Below are positions 31,486 to 42,816 of a stretch of 64,000 bases of DNA, piece after piece. The position numbers and the translations under genes are program-made. A model generated the notes under the pieces. The model was not told where the DNA came from, ran no database searches, and was given only the letters and a program-made list of their open reading frames with translations. The stretch is taken from positions 21,186,089 through 21,250,088 of the forward strand of contig JAJEKV010000005.1 in the NCBI GenBank assembly GCA_021234155.1, given 5' to 3'. The stretch is from Isoetes taiwanensis (taxonomy: Eukaryota; Streptophyta; Lycopodiopsida; Isoetales; Isoetaceae). Each line of letters opens with the position of its first letter. The stretch's first letter is position 1.

Positions 31486-34400
31486 ACTAGAAACGTGTGC
31501 CCGGCGATGCCGGGCATTAGTCCGTGACGTGTGGAATGGATAGATGTAAAGAGCTATAGATGTGACCGTATCCATAAAAGTAATGGAGTATCAATGGTTT
31601 AGAGAGGTCAGGCATTAACCATGGAATGGGTAGGAATAGTGGAATGCATAGAATGGATTAGAATGGGTAGATGAGGGAGTGCATGGATGGTGTTGGATTA
31701 CATAGAGTTGACATTACTTGGTGTTTGTGATGTCCTAGATAGCATATCCAATGTGTAATAAACACAATTGCAATTGGAGTAAAAGCATAAGATATGTGTT
31801 GGGTGTCTTTATATATGTGGATAAAAGCATGTTGGTTGTGGAGTAAAAGCATAAGATATGTGTTGGGTATCGTTATATATGTGGATAAAAGCATGTTGAG
31901 GTATGGATGGAGTTATGGGACTCAAATTATGGGTACTTGGACCTTTGAAAGTTAACAAAAGCAACGTGTTGGTGAACTTGTAAAAGATAATCATAACCAT
32001 TGCATACATGCAATAAATCAGCATATTCTTTAGGGTTAACATGTGTGAAATATAGACATAACAATTAGGATTGCAATATGGTCTCAAATTACAATACTCG
32101 TCTAAAAATAAATGAAGTACATGATACACATTATGCAAACAAATCTAGGATTTTGCCTCACAACCGATCATGCAATATCTTCTTGTGTTGTAACAAAATT
32201 TGAAAAAAACAAATACATAAAATTCTGCAATTTACAATATGTCTTCGTCTAAACAATCCATTAGATGTTACTTTGCCATTTGTGCATGTGATACAATCTA
32301 GATTGCAAGGCTATATATCCACAATATTTCTCATTTAAGTCTTGTGCTGACCGCGAAACAATGAGATCCTGAAATGACATCTAAAAACCTTGAAGTTCAA
32401 TGCCGAATTCAAACTAAAACAGGAAAAACTATATCAAATTTACTTGCCCTACATCACATCTTAAAAACTGTATGTATCCTTCACGTTTTTACTTTCTATT
32501 CATTCTACAAACAGAAATCAAGCATTCCTCACATGACGCTTCTAGGCATGCACAATGTAGAAAATGGATCAATGCAGTATTACCATGAACCCAATTTTCC
32601 TAAACTCATATTGCTCTCCTCTGTAACTCGAAAAGAGCAATACAAAATGTATAAAGAACAAAAAACGCGGAGCCCTTAAAAAAATGCAAACTTTGGAATA
32701 GATATGCGCAATAATGCATGAAATGCCCTAACCCAATAAGAAAATCAAGATGGGATAAAAGCCAAAAATGTTTAGTGTGTACCTAAAAGATAGAATAGGA
32801 TAGAGCAAAAAAATAATCTAGGCCCCCTTTTGTTACATTCATGAGCAAGCATATTGACACGATCATCATAGTAAAATACTTATGTCCGCATTACTTGGCA
32901 TAAGAAGACATGAAAACTCACCAAATGTGATGAGACACACTCGCTCTTAAGCATGTAAAGACTTTGATATTCCTGGCGAAGAACAATGTCACAAAATATT
33001 ACAAAAGCAAGAAGATGCCAAAAAAAAGTGTTGTACTTTTACCTTATGTTGGCGGCTGCAAATTTAAACACTTGTATTCTCACGCATGATAAAAATGTGT
33101 GGATAAATTCTAAGAAGAAAACATTATTTGACATGCTTACCAAAAGTCCACAAAGAAGTCCTTCAAAAATATTGTATAAGCAATACTAAGGCCCCTAATG
33201 CAAGAAATTGCGTAACATGAAAAAATGAGTAAGCATATTGTGCAATGTTTTTAATCGTGCAAGGAAGGAGTTCAAAAGATGTGGAAAACTATATAGCAAG
33301 CTATTCATAACCTTTTAACCCCTTTTCTCCGCAAATGCCAAAAGAACTAAGACATGCAATCAAATCGCACAAAGGATGAACACACGTGAACCAAAAAAGC
33401 TTTGCCATATTTTGTTCCAAATGGTTTATCTAAGACCCTAGCTGCTTTTTCTTTGATCTGGTTGAATCAAAGAATTTAGATAGTTCTAGCGATTAACCAA
33501 AGACTTTTCGGTATCCAAGATGAGATAGCGAGGAAGCCGAACGATTGAGAAGCGTAGATTTAAAGTTCTTTTTGGACACCACCTCCCTCCACAAGCATGT
33601 AAGCCAATCACCAAGGTATGGTTGCATGGATACCATAGGAATTACATAGTGCCGCTTATATCGCATTTTCAATCTGAATAATTATTACAAATATTTCAAG
33701 GGCAAAATGGATCAATAAAATGCACACCTCTAAGATAAGATGGTATAAAAAATTGACCCCGGTGTTTCTATGAGAGAAGGATCCGCTCAAGCTTTACAAA
33801 ACTCGCCACCATCCGCAGCTTTTAGCCTGACAGCTAAGCCAAAGAAGAAGAATGGATGGTAAGTCGCTGCTATGGCATTGAAAAATACAAAAAAGAAATA
33901 TAAAATGGTAAGAAATACTTACACCCACGATGCGGCCTGTTTGTTTGAGAAGACCAATGACTCAAGTCGCTTTAATGAATGGGGTTCGCAAGTTTCCAAA
34001 CAAAGGAAATAAGAGAGGAAAAGGCTCACCTTTGATTTGGCATAGATTCGTGTAGAAACAATAAGTTCAACATGTAACTTGCAATGCCATTACCTTCCAT
34101 CCATTATCTTCAAGGATCGCTTTCTAGGCTTTCCAAAAACCCCTGGTTAAGCTTGATCTGCCGGTTTTCAGACGAAATAGCTTGAATCATTTTCAAATAC
34201 TCTCTTGGCATTACTTTTGCATCCATTACCTTTGAAGGAGAAGACTTCAAAGCGGCATCCGTGTTGTCTCGCCATGAGACGAAGCCACCCGCTAGCTTGA
34301 TTGGTCTTGGTATTTGAGAGACGGAAAAGAGGAGGCTTGAACAAATTTTAAAATTTGTATAGAATGTCGCCGCATGCCATTAGGTTAAAAATAATGCATT

Positions 34401-35028
34401 CGTTTGAGAATAGTGCATGGATCATCATACCGTATGCTATGCACCTGATAAAAGCCGGTTCCTTTCGACTGCCTACCAACTACACATCAAAGCTCGGATG
34501 CACCAACACTCGATGCGTAATAGCCTCCGTCTTGTTGGCTACTCATTGAACTTTGTGACCGATCACCAAGTTTCAAGGAAAAAAAACATTCAATGTTCAT
34601 GTTAGACAAATGAAAAAAATCAAGTGTTGCGTGCAAATGAAATGCCATAATGAAAAATAGGCAAGGGTTGCTTGCGGATGGAATGCCAGAAGAGAAAAGT
34701 TGCTATGTTATACAATCTCAACTTTACTCACTCTTGACCGATCCAACTTAAGAATCCGCGACCCGGTTAGACGTAACTCAAGAATCACGCTATCGATTAA
34801 GCGCCAAGATAGATAGGGAAAAAAGAACTTGCGAGGAGCGAACCCGTGAATCGTAGAAGGAGAGCCACCAGATCAATTTTTTTTTCAAAAACAGTTCAAA
34901 CCGACATTGAATCACCGCATGCCGCATCTTTGCGTCTAAGAAGAGCGCGGGGAAGTGAACGCCGCATGCGTCTGCACAGCGGCGTTCCGGGCACAAATAT
35001 CAATGCTATCCCATTTTAATAAAGAAGA
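31486..35028 (-). mobile_element. non-autonomous Helitron, 3.5 kb
   Basis: On the minus strand the 3' end is a GC-rich hairpin GCCCGGC-ATC-GCCGGGC, 8 nt, then CTAGT, the CTRRT terminus of Helitrons, followed by host T. The inferred 5' end at 35028 is TCTTCTTTATTAAAATGGGA, beginning with TC and preceded by host A, so the insertion is between A and T as expected. The 3' end is firm; the 5' end is inferred from the TC start and the A-T rule. The interior has no helicase or Rep frame. Its cargo between about 33400 and 35000 (short frames, no domain) could be captured sequence. The same 7-bp stem is found in the Helitron terminus at 50941-50970. Confidence 0.7.
31777..31899 (+). repeat. tandem duplication in the Helitron, ~64-bp unit
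   Basis: Two copies, beginning GAGTAAAAGCATAAGATATG at 31777 and 31841, both run through ATATATGTGGATAAAAGCAT. Differences are minor. It lies about 300 bp inside the Helitron 3' end. Confidence 0.85.
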
Positions 35029-37506
35029 TATGTTATCTGACTGTACCCTGCAAACTTTATGTAATATATCCTTTATCCTATCGAATGGTCAGGAGTTTTT
35101 GATATTGCTTCATAGCCAGATATGCATCTTATTTTAGGAGTCTTTGAAATTGCTTCATAGCTAGATGTTACATTACATGAAGTTATAATGTATAGTGATT
35201 GTTATCGCTATTCTTAAGAACTTTGTAGATTTATTGTGCTTGGCCTTCACACCATCACTAGATGTATGGATTACAAAAATCCATTATAATCTGTGCGGTA
35301 ATTGATTGTTATATCCATGGTTTTTTGAAAGTCAACAAAGGTATAAAAGCAACCCGATGGTCTATGCATCCTTCATGAACATATCCTGCATATCCTTCTA
35401 CTGACTTTTGTTTGTATGGCATCAAGCACTAGTTTTAGGCTTCACATATGGAATTGATGCTACTTTGTCTATAAGCTTTATATTATTACTTTCGATGCCC
35501 CCCACACGATTTGGACTTATCTTCAAGCATGGTGGGGACATCGAAAAATGATTTTAGACTTGAATAGTCTAGCAGATGATATGGAGGCAAGAGGGCTCAT
35601 TTAGTGGACTTACTACATGTATTTATTTTCGTCGTCTAATAGATCTGAGGGTTTGATATGGCGTGATAATAAATCAAATCAAATTAAATCAAATATTGTA
35701 TACCCTCTTGTAGCGTGATATTGCTGAATAAATATGTACTTCTGGATTTAATTTAGATGTTGGAATTTCCCTCGTGTTCTATTAGGTAAAGTGAGCTTAT
35801 GTTATATCAAGCAGTTGTAATTATTCTAGATTTTAATTTAAATAATGTTAACATAACAACACTTATTGTTACAAAATCTTGTCAATGCTATCGTTGTGCA
35901 TTTGAGTTGCCTGTGGGTCATTCATACAGAACGCCTAAGTTGGAAACATGTTCTGGTTTCATTTCCAGTCAATTTCATGTTTGTGGGAATGCTTGTCAGC
36001 AGTATTTATAGTTACAAGACTTTATCGCGGCGGCCTTCGTAGCCGCTAGTTGTTGGTTTGTAGATAGTGAGATTGAAGGTTTAGGGTTGAGATTGAATTG
36101 CAAGAAATTTATATCGATTAATACTAATTAGATCCGCGATGTAGGTGAAACTAAATGGTAAGATCTACGACATTGATCATTACTATGATTGCCAAAGATA
36201 ACATGTAGAATTTTATGATGTAAAAGTTATATAGGATGATGTGGTCACAAGAGCAAGAGCAGTAACGATATGATGTTTGATGGAAGAAATATGTTACAAA
36301 TGTTGGTAATAGCTTGTAATTAGGGCAAGAAATGTACCAGGGGCGACGACGAAAGCTGAAAGGCTTGGTTGTATTGCCAACGAACATATAGGAATGTATG
36401 AAGAGACATTAGTGTCACAGGTGTCATATTTATCTAAGACTATGAAAATAAGAAAATAGTAACTGATTGCAGACAATCTACAAATTATAAAAGATGCATT
36501 TGTCGAACATTTGCAGGCTTTTGAGGTCAGTCCTAAATTTGAATGTAAAACAAACACTCAAAACTTTTCTAACTTGATGCAGGACCCAAAGTTCAACTTT
36601 TCATATTAGCCTGGTTTTAGTTCTGTAGGTTATTATACGAAGGGTCTGGCTTTGTTTTGTAGGTTAATATATGCAGAGATATAGGAATGTGAAAACGCAG
36701 TCCATATGGCAAATCAGTAAATGCGGTAACAATCTTCCGAACACCAGTTCCCTGGTTCCGATCCAAATTTAGCATCTGGTAATGGACATGCTATGCTGCC
36801 ACTGCCAGAATTTCATGGAGGAATCATAAACCTTGTGGATCAGTTTAACCCTCTGCATACATAAAAAACAGGGCGCACTCTGCAACTTGAGTTCCATATA
36901 CAGCAAACAATATGTCACTGATACAACAGAAACTGGTGATATAAGAAGGGAAGCTTTGCTATAGACATAGGTAGGAACAAAGTACCATTTATCTAGGCAA
37001 GCACATGATCATTTATCTATCGGAGCATTAGATGAAGTTGAATGCAAGCAAGAAGCCGAGTTAGATGAGTAAATTGTTATCGTCGGGAAGGGCAAATTTT
37101 CATTGTGCTTTTAGTTTTCTGTAACTATTCTTGGAAGAAAACTGTTGTATCACATGATTTGGCTATAACAGAGCACAACGGTAAAGTTTGAAGCCTAATT
37201 GTGCTTGCTAGACATCGAGACAAAACTTAGCATGAATGGGTCTATTCCACCAAATGAGTTTGAAGGGTGAAGCTGACAAAAACATTGCTTGCAAAACTGG
37301 ATGGGAGCTTGCAAAATGCAGGCCCTATAAAAATCAAATTGCAGGAGCTTTAATCCGCTCTCATGAACTACAATCTGAGCTGATATTCAGTTGTGGCAGA
37401 TTTCTTGTCAAAGTTATCATTTGATTCTTCTTGTGGGCTTATCCAATATTTTCTTCGTCCATTGTGTCTTCTCGAAATTTTTTTGGGTTTCAATTTGTGA
37501 TAGATG
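35029..37506. other. no gene recognised; short duplication at 35091-35168
   Basis: AT-rich sequence. GGAGTTTTTGATATTGCTTC near 35091 recurs 47 bp later as GGAGTCTTTGAAATTGCTTC. No domain or element end was found. Confidence 0.45.
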
Positions 37507-39105
37507 CTACATGATGTAATTGCCTCTAGGATACAAAAGTTGGAACAGCGTTCCCTTGTTCAAGAGCAAGAGGCATCCAACAGGGGAAAGGACTCCATGC
37601 CAATGCACACGAGGCCTTGCAAAATTGTGTATCCGAGTTGGAGCGGCAGAAACAATAGCAGGAGCTGAGCTCTCGGCTTCAGAAGGCGGAGGCAATCTTA
37701 GGCACCTCAGCTGCCACCCATGCTCAAGCACCCATGCGAAGTCAGTCTAGGCAGGCACCACGACGCCCTAGTTCACCATTCCCTCCACGCCAACAGGACC
37801 CTCCTGTTCATGGACATCGGACAACGCCTTCAACTCACAGACAGCAGTCGGTACATGCTGTCCCAGCAAACGTTGATCCACGTGAGCTTAGTGAACGCAG
37901 ATGGAGAGGTCATAATTTGGTGATCCGTGGCCTGCCGGAAGAAGAGGGAGAGAATCTCATTCACCGACTCCAGATGCAGATCATCAATCGTATGACATTG
38001 CCCGGCTGTACATTGCTCGAGCCACCGTCATGGTTCTCGACGCTCGCCTACAAACCGTATTGTCATATTCACGAGAGTGTATATGCAAGTACGGGATGCC
38101 ATACTGCGCCAGGGCAAGCAATTGAAGGGAACATCCTTGTATGTGGACCGAGACCTCACCCCAGCGCAACAAGAGTCCTGCAGGCGTGAGCTCACCAAGG
38201 TTCGAGGCATCCGCTGTCAAGGAGGAGCTGCAGGACTAGTTCGAGGCAAGATGCACATTTTTTCGCTCACCGAATATTGCTGCCGCACCCTCCGGCCATT
38301 CACCTGCATCCCCACCTCCTCCTCGATCATGCTCCTCCACCGCCTGCTCCAGCCCCATGCCCTGCCGCTTTGCCACTACTCCTCGGTCATATGCCACCCC
38401 AACTCCCTACCGCTTCTCACTCTGCCCCAACCCCTCTCACTTCTCACACTTTCTCATCTGAGTGCACCGCCTCCCCACTCTTCCCCCACAACTCAATCTG
38501 CGCATGCCTCTGCTGCTAACAAATAGGGAATGTGCCTTCAGGTGGTCTCCTGGAATTGTCGAGGTTTCCCATGGCAGAAGGGGGATAGTCTCAACTCTGT
38601 TGCTGCAGGTATGGATCTCATCTTCCTCATGGAGACATGGGAGCACGCAGGACACAGGCTACCTGATCTTTTAGGCTATCAACATTTCTCAGTCTTCAAT
38701 AGCTGCACAGGCAAGAGGGGACATGGAGGGGTTGCCTGTTATTACCGGGAGTCTTTGGCACAGTCGGTCTTCCTGCACAAGATTGACAGACACAACCGGT
38801 ACTTGTGGGTGCGGGTGCAGAATTGTAGTGGCAACCCTCTCTTCTTGGCTGCTTGCTACTTTCCACATGTAGAAAGCAACTTTTACCATGCCCACTCAGA
38901 TGTGGACAGGCTAGCTCCATATGTCGATCTATATGATGACATACAGCAACATAGACAGTTGGGTAGTGTGGTACTCCTTGGGGACTTCAATGCACGGACA
39001 GGAGTAGAGCAGCCCATGAGACTTGATCCTTTGGCTCAGGATGTGTTACAGCTGCGCCCCGCAGAGGTGGCTTGGCCACGAACATCAGATGATAGTCCAA
39101 CTCTA
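37507..39105 (+). mobile_element. LINE copy B: ORF1 and endonuclease, same family as copy A
   Basis: ORF1 starts near 37515 with a coiled-coil (RIQKLEQRSLVQEQEA, later QELSSRLQKAEAI), then a basic Arg/Pro-rich part and a conserved segment RGHNLVIRGLPEEEGENLI. ORF2 begins near 38530 with the endonuclease: VVSWNCRGFPWQKGDSLN, LIFLMETWEHAGH, KRGHGGVACYYRES, LFLAACYFPHVESNFYHAH and VVLLGDFNARTGVEQP. Catalytic Asn of WNCRG, Glu of METW and the DFNARTG box are intact. The frame and similarity to copy A stop abruptly near 39100, before the SDH motif. Better preserved than copy A. Copy B is also truncated on the 3' side. Confidence 0.88.
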
Positions 39106-39689
39106 TGTTTGATTGAGTCCTTCCAAACTTGAAAACTAGCTCCTCCCTTGTAGACTTCCACACCGCTCTCAGTAGACTGGGGCCAAACCTGCTCGACGCT
39201 CTGATCCCAATATTAGGTGTTGATGATTTTTCAAAGCTAAGTCTGAATATCAATGCCAAATATATTCACATAACAACCATTGAGTTTAAAATTCAAAATA
39301 CTATAGCAATTGCATTGACTATATTACTGTAGCTTTCATCTACCAATACTTACACACCCGAGTTCTCGTGCCCTAATGCATCACTGGTTAGCTTGTTCTT
39401 CCTACCCTCGATCAATCTAGAATTTTGCATTGTTATGCTATGATCATTGGTTATATGTAGTAGTTAAATTGGTAGTTCTGACCCGAAACACTTGGTGTTT
39501 TTCAAATGGTTTTTGACTCTACATTTCCAGCCTTAACCTCAGTGCTTATAATGGAAAGATCCTACATTCATGTAGACACATAATGATCATTAGAAAAATA
39601 ATAATAATACTTAACCAATGGTTTCATTTTACCCCATGTATAACATTTAAATATTAATGTTGTTCTATTTCTGCATCATTCAACCATTG
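39106..39689. other. no gene recognised
   Basis: Short AT-rich stretch between the LINE copy and the Ty3 relic. GCTCTGATCCCA near 39199 resembles the complement of a tRNA-Met primer-binding site, but no LTR border could be placed. Confidence 0.3.
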
Positions 39690-40975
39690 TCTGTTGGATT
39701 CTACTGCATTTGAGCTTCTTGCTATTATTAGTGGACGTGAGATCTCCTCGAACGTAGTCACGGAATGTACTGCACCTCTTGGGCTTCTATTTGAAGGAGC
39801 TTCTCATAGCATTTTCTTCAATCTCATTGCTAGCCCACATGTGCCAGTAGTCTTGGGTCTTCCATGGCTTGAGTTGCATAACCCACAGATTGATTGGCCT
39901 CCTACCCTAAATCATTTTTGTTTACTAGTTCTAGCCTGATCCCATTTCATCTGCAGTTCTTCCCTCTGAGCCAACACTATCATTGGTTCTTGATTTCGCC
40001 CCAGTCCATGCTCCAATTCTTGTCCACGTTTTAGTCCATGTTTCTTCTCTAGGTCCTGATTACGTTTTCCTCTCTGCTTTAGTGCCCAAATTCTATCTTT
40101 GATATCCCAGTTCTTGCACATGACTTCGTTCATGTTCCTATTCATGTTTCTATCTCTACTCTAATCCTAATCTTAATGTTGTTGTCCGTCCCGGTTCCTG
40201 TTTCTATGAAGGCTTCTTCATCCCAATCACGTCCTCAGTTTCATATCGTAAAGGTTTATCTTTATAAAATTTGGAAGGCTAGAGAATCTCCTCTAGTTTT
40301 TGCAGTTCGGATTCAGTCTTCGACATGCTCTTTCCAGTTGAAGTCTGCTTTAATGCTCCCAGATAAATATGGTGACTTTTCTGATGATTTTGACAAATCC
40401 AAGGCTAGCAAGCTTCTAGAGCATAATCCATATGATTGTTCTATCAATCTTAGTCCAGGACTATGCCGCTATATGGTCCTATCTATGGTCTATCAACTGT
40501 TGAGTTGGAGGTTTTGTGGGACCTTATTGAGGAGAATTTAACGATCGGTTTCATTCAGCATCCGCATTCACCTACTAGAGAAACCTATATTTTTTGTCAA
40601 GAAGAATGATAATTATTTGCACTAGATACTTGGTTATCGCGGTCTCAACAAGATTAACATATTGAATAGGTATAGGTTTTCTCTGATCATAGAGTTGTTA
40701 GAGTGACTTCAAGGTGCACTTTCAAGAAAATTAATCTCTGTGGTGCATAAAATCTTATTCAGATATGTGCAGGTGATGAATGGAAGATGATTTTTTGTAC
40801 TCGATATGGCCATTTCATAAGTCAAATGATGTGTTCGCTGGTTTTTGGACCTTTCTATCATCATCTATCTAGATGATATTCTTATTTATTCTAAAACTCT
40901 CAAAGAACATGGAAATCATGTTCTCAAGGTCTCCAAAAGCTTCAGGAGCATGGACTGTATGCTAATTGTGATAAC
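39690..40975 (+). mobile_element. Ty3-type retrotransposon pol relic
   Basis: The protease-side segment reads VPVVLGLPWLELHNPQIDWP at about 39842-39900, matching the GLPWL-x-x-HNP-x-IDW motif of Ty3-type elements. The start of reverse transcriptase follows: KASKLLEHNPYDCSINL near 40405, then in shifted frames EENLTIGFIQH, a decayed GALSRKIN..GA, AGDEWKMIFCTRYGHF near 40770, and QEHGLYANCDN just before 40975. Catalytic YLDD is recognisable only as LDDILIYS in a shifted frame near 40870. Many stops and shifts mean it is dead. The homology ends exactly where a LINE begins. Confidence 0.75.
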
Positions 40976-42712
40976 ATGTTGAATACTGCGATTTCTGACC
41001 ATAATCCACAGTATTTCTCTTGCTCTTATACTGTGGCGCATGCTGCATCTAAGACATATTTCAAGTTGAATACATTTTTCTTGAGGGATGAGGAATTTCT
41101 GGCAGGATGTCGACAGGCGTGGTTCATTTCTTTCTCTCAGCACAGGGGCATGGCAGCTCTTGTTGCTGTGAAGTCTTTTGCTAAAAGTTGGGGCCGTGAG
41201 CGGGCTTCTGCTAACCAGAGCCTTCTGTTGGCTCTTTATCAATAACTTGAGGCATGCAGGTTTGTCGCCCCGTCAGATGATCATGTGGAGAAGCAAATTT
41301 TGTGTAGCATTTGGTAGATGCAGTCTGAACAGGTGCACTTTGCTCGCATTAAAGCTGGGTTGCAATGGTTCAAGGAGGGAGACCGGTGCACAGGTTTTTT
41401 CTTCAGAGTTGCAAAAACAAGAAAGCTAGCTGCCTCTCTTCAGTCTCTGCAGATTCAGGATGGGCTTGTTGTTTCAGATCCAACTGAGCTTAGAGGTTTT
41501 TTACACAATCACTTTTCTGCTTTCTTCAATGCTCGACGTCTTTCCTTTCAGTCAGATTTTCAAGAGGCTTTGCTTGCTAAGGTCCGTCCTATAGTCACCA
41601 ATGAGCAAAGGGCTACTTTAAAGGCTGAGATCAGCCAGAATGATTTAGTTGAGGCCACAGTTTCTCTCAAGAGGGACAAGTGTCCGGGTCTTGATGGTAT
41701 TTTGGTGGAATTTTTCCAGGAGTATTGGGATTGGCTCGGTGCAGATGTGTATGATGCTTTCCGGGATTTTGAAAGACAGAGGCACCTGGACAAAATCCTC
41801 AACCCTGATTGTATCTCCCTTATTCCAAAATGTAAGGATCCCTCTTCCATTTCAGATTGGCACCCCATTACCTTGTTGTCTCAGTGTACAAGATCTTTGC
41901 TAAAGCTTTTGCTCGAAGCTTTGTGGCGTGCTTACTGAATCCATCTCTTCCACACAGTCAGGTTTCTTGCCTCGCAGGTGTATCTTGAATAATGTGGCAG
42001 TAGCATATGAGGGTCTCTATTGGGCTAGAATGCATGGTTATCCCATTGTATACTTGAAGCTGGACTTTGCAAAAGCATATGATAGTGTTGACTGGAGTTT
42101 CCTGGAGCAGTGCCTCCTACATCTTGGTTTTGGTGTCCAGTTTGCAACAGATGTTATGAAACTTCATTATTCTGCTCATTCTTCAGTTCTTTTTCAAGGG
42201 GAACCATCGACGTTTTTTCAGGTGGGACGTGGCATTCGCCAGGGCTGTCCTTTGGCACCTCTGCTGTTTACAATTGTGGCAGAGATTCTTTCTCAAGTAT
42301 TCTCTCTTGCAGTGCCGGAAGGCATCTTGCATGGTCTTCCCATGAATAATGGTTCACATGAGATTTGTAATCTGTACGCAGATGACACTATCTTGTTCTT
42401 AATGGCTGATGAGCAGAATTTGCAAAATGCCAATTCCTTATTGGACAGTTTCTCTTTGGCTTCTGGTATCTTTATGGGATGGCAAAAGTGTACTGCTTTG
42501 TGGGCCCTAGACTGTCCAGTACCGTCTTCTGTGGTTGCATTTCCATGGAAGGTTCTTCCTCATGGGAAGCCAACTAGGCTTCTTGGCATTCCAGTTGGTA
42601 TACACCTCTCATCTGGAGGCGCGTGGGATGTTATTATTAAGGGGTTGGAAAGACATTTGTTCTGGTGGTCCACGGCTAAGTTATCCATGGTTGGCCACGT
42701 AACTGTGGCAAC
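40976..42712 (+). mobile_element. LINE copy C: 5'-truncated ORF2 with YADD reverse transcriptase
   Basis: The element begins at the last endonuclease motif, SDHNP, and runs through a linker (KAGLQWFKEGDRCTGFFF) into the reverse transcriptase: LKRDKCPGLDGILVEFFQEY, LNPDCISLIPKCKDP, SQSGFLPRRCILNNV, YLKLDFAKAYDSVDWSFL, RGIRQGCPLAPLLF, and the catalytic NLYADDTILFL. Then comes LSMVGHVTVAT, after which homology stops at about 42712. One stop near 41244 and one frameshift near 41880 break the frame. Endonuclease and ORF1 are absent, as expected of 5' truncation on insertion. It differs from copies A and B. It seems to have inserted into or beside the Ty3 relic. The 3' tail is replaced by unrelated sequence with a hairpin. 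Confidence 0.88.
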
Positions 42713-42755
42713 GCGGCAACAAAGTCGCACTAACCTGGACCACTTAGTAAAGCCG

Positions 42756-42816
42756 ATTACTATTAGGATTAAAAAACCTCGCTTGAAGGTTTTTGAGGAA
42801 AAAAGTTAATAGTAAT
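42756..42816. repeat. structured hairpin B
   Basis: The ends ATTACTATTA and TAATAGTAAT pair perfectly. The inner part, GATTAAAAAACCTCGC...GGTTTTTGAGGAAAAA, matches hairpin A at 21504-21583 read from the other strand, GATTAAAAAACCTTGC...GGTTTTCGAGGAAAAA. It lies 44 bp after the end of LINE homology. Confidence 0.6.

Noticed and set aside
31541-31690. GGAATGGATAGA-like words in the Helitron as part of the foldback iteron family
   Set aside because: Spacing is irregular and the AAGTAAA half is missing, so the likeness may be chance.
39196-39212. reverse-oriented primer-binding site (GCTCTGATCCCA)
   Set aside because: One mismatch and no LTR border or second LTR could be found.
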